From Fidelibacterota bacterium (GTDB lineage: Bacteria; Fidelibacterota; UBA2242; JAFGTP01): DNA of 16,197 bases. Shown here one piece after another: positions 15,388 to 16,197 of the stretch. The notes beneath the pieces are model-generated. The model was not told the origin of the DNA, made no database searches, and saw only the letters and a program-made list of their open reading frames with translations. The position numbers and the translations under genes were made by a program. The stretch lies in contig JAIPJV010000013.1 in assembly GCA_021734005.1 (NCBI GenBank), positions 1-16,197 of the forward strand, read 5' to 3'. Within the stretch, counting starts at the first letter, position 1. Every line of letters starts with the position of its first letter.

Positions 15388-16197
15388 TTATTTCTTTAAA
15401 TAGATCATTATTGAAGTTACATCTGATGGTGTAACTCCTGATATTCGAGATGCTTGAGCAAGTGTTTCAGGTTTAATCTTATTCAACTTTTCAACACACT
15501 CTTTTTTTAAAGTATCGATTTGACTAAAATCTATATTATCCGGAATTTTGACATGCTCATATTTTTTCATCTGGTTAATTAATTTCTGATTCCTTTTGAT
15601 GTATCCTTCGTATTTTATATCAACTTCAGCCTGGTTGATATAGTCAGAATGTTTATTAAACTGTTTTCGATAGTTATCAGGTAAGAGAGCAATGATATCA
15701 GATAGGTTGATTTCAGGTCTCTTAAGTAATCTATTAATGTTAATACCATTATTTACTGTACTGGAATTGTTTTCTTGTAAAATTGGATTGATTTGATCGG
15801 GACTAAAATAATTGTCTTTTGAGTAATTAATAAAATTATCTAGAAAATTAACCTTGTTTTCTACTCTTTTTATAAAAGAGTCTGGTACAATTCCAATTCT
15901 CTGAGAATGCTTGTATAATCTTCGATCAGAATTATCAAAACGAAGTATTAATCTGTGCTCTGCTCTACTTGTAAACATTCGATAGGGTTCGCGAGGATCT
16001 TTTGTAATAAGATCGTCAATCAAGACCCCAATATAGGCATCAGAGCGGTCAAGAATAAATGGATCTTGATTGTCGAGTTTTAAATATGAATTTATAGCCG
16101 CAATAAGACCTAAAGCAGCAGCTTCTTCATACCCTGAAGTTCCATTAATTTGACCGGCAAAATATAAATTTTGTATACTTTTTGTTTCTAATGTTCG
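15388..16197 (-). CDS. mnmG: MnmG (GidA), C-terminal part; 5' end outside window
   Basis: The frame is open to the window edge and covers 269 residues. It includes NLYFAGQINGTSGYEEAAAL near the visible N-terminus and AYIGVLIDDLITKDPREPYRMFTSRAEHRL, both hallmark stretches of MnmG. The TTG at 16023 lies inside this conserved run and is not a start. MnmG is the FAD enzyme that, with MnmE, installs the carboxymethylaminomethyl group on wobble uridine 34 of certain tRNAs. The visible part covers the end of the FAD domain and the helical C-terminal domain (through ETLAQASRISGVTPSDVTSI) that binds MnmE and tRNA. mnmG is commonly close to the chromosomal origin. It ends 10 bp before mfd, with the parS-like site filling the gap. 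Confidence 0.97.
   Translation of the reverse strand, partial: RTLETKSIQNLYFAGQINGTSGYEEAAALGLIAAINSYLKLDNQDPFILDRSDAYIGVLIDDLITKDPREPYRMFTSRAEHRLILRFDNSDRRLYKHSQRIGIVPDSFIKRVENKVNFLDNFINYSKDNYFSPDQINPILQENNSSTVNNGININRLLKRPEINLSDIIALLPDNYRKQFNKHSDYINQAEVDIKYEGYIKRNQKLINQMKKYEHVKIPDNIDFSQIDTLKKECVEKLNKIKPETLAQASRISGVTPSDVTSIMIYLKK

Noticed and set aside
15388..16023. mnmG fragment as a separate short gene beginning at 16023
   Set aside because: The conserved MnmG sequence continues unbroken upstream to the window edge, so it is one truncated-by-window gene.
1..16197. Mobile elements, CRISPR, tRNA, rRNA or phage genes
   Set aside because: I saw no transposase, spaced direct-repeat array, tRNA-like fold or phage protein. 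Coding is continuous housekeeping sequence.

Overview
The window is an AT-rich bacterial chromosome segment with every convincing gene on the minus strand, so it is best read from high to low coordinates. The outer-membrane chaperone SurA, two lipoprotein foldases, a DivIVA-like protein, a 642-residue GyrB without the enterobacterial insert, and very AT-rich spacers suggest a didermic, non-proteobacterial lineage. The Fibrobacteres-Chlorobi-Bacteroidetes neighbourhood (Marinimicrobia, Cloacimonadota or Caldithrix-like groups) is my best guess. That placement is inference, because there is no rRNA or other marker I can place precisely.

Block 1 (16197-8365): the C-terminal part of mnmG (tRNA wobble uridine modification), mfd (transcription-repair coupling factor), then three consecutive secreted foldases of the SurA/parvulin type: a lipoprotein with two parvulin-like domains, a smaller TTG-started lipoprotein with a degenerate parvulin domain, and a SurA-like protein with a signal peptide. 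Spacers are short or overlapping, so one transcription unit is likely. A 16-bp site matching the ParB centromere parS at 15 of 16 positions lies at the mnmG/mfd junction and contains the mfd start codon.

Block 2 (8364-8077): the only long gene-free stretch, 288 bp. It holds two DnaA-box-like 9-mers with one mismatch each, a perfect TATAAT hexamer, an isolated purine tract, and a strongly AT-rich stretch next to dnaN. This is a good candidate for the replication origin or at least for the dnaN promoter region. dnaA itself is not in the window.

Block 3 (8076-1): dnaN, recF, dciA (DUF721), gyrB, gyrA, a YggT-family membrane protein, a short DivIVA-like coiled-coil protein, and the 5' part of a purine nucleoside phosphorylase homologue. 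From recF onward the genes overlap or are separated by 3-14 bp, so translational coupling is expected. The first five supply the sliding clamp, gap-repair loader, helicase loader and DNA gyrase, the usual origin-proximal replication set. The last gene appears to have lost the phosphorylase active-site motifs and may be a pseudoenzyme.

The most interesting signals are the near-perfect parS inside the mfd start, the dnaA-less origin candidate, and the degenerate PNP homologue. I saw no mobile element, CRISPR array, tRNA or rRNA.
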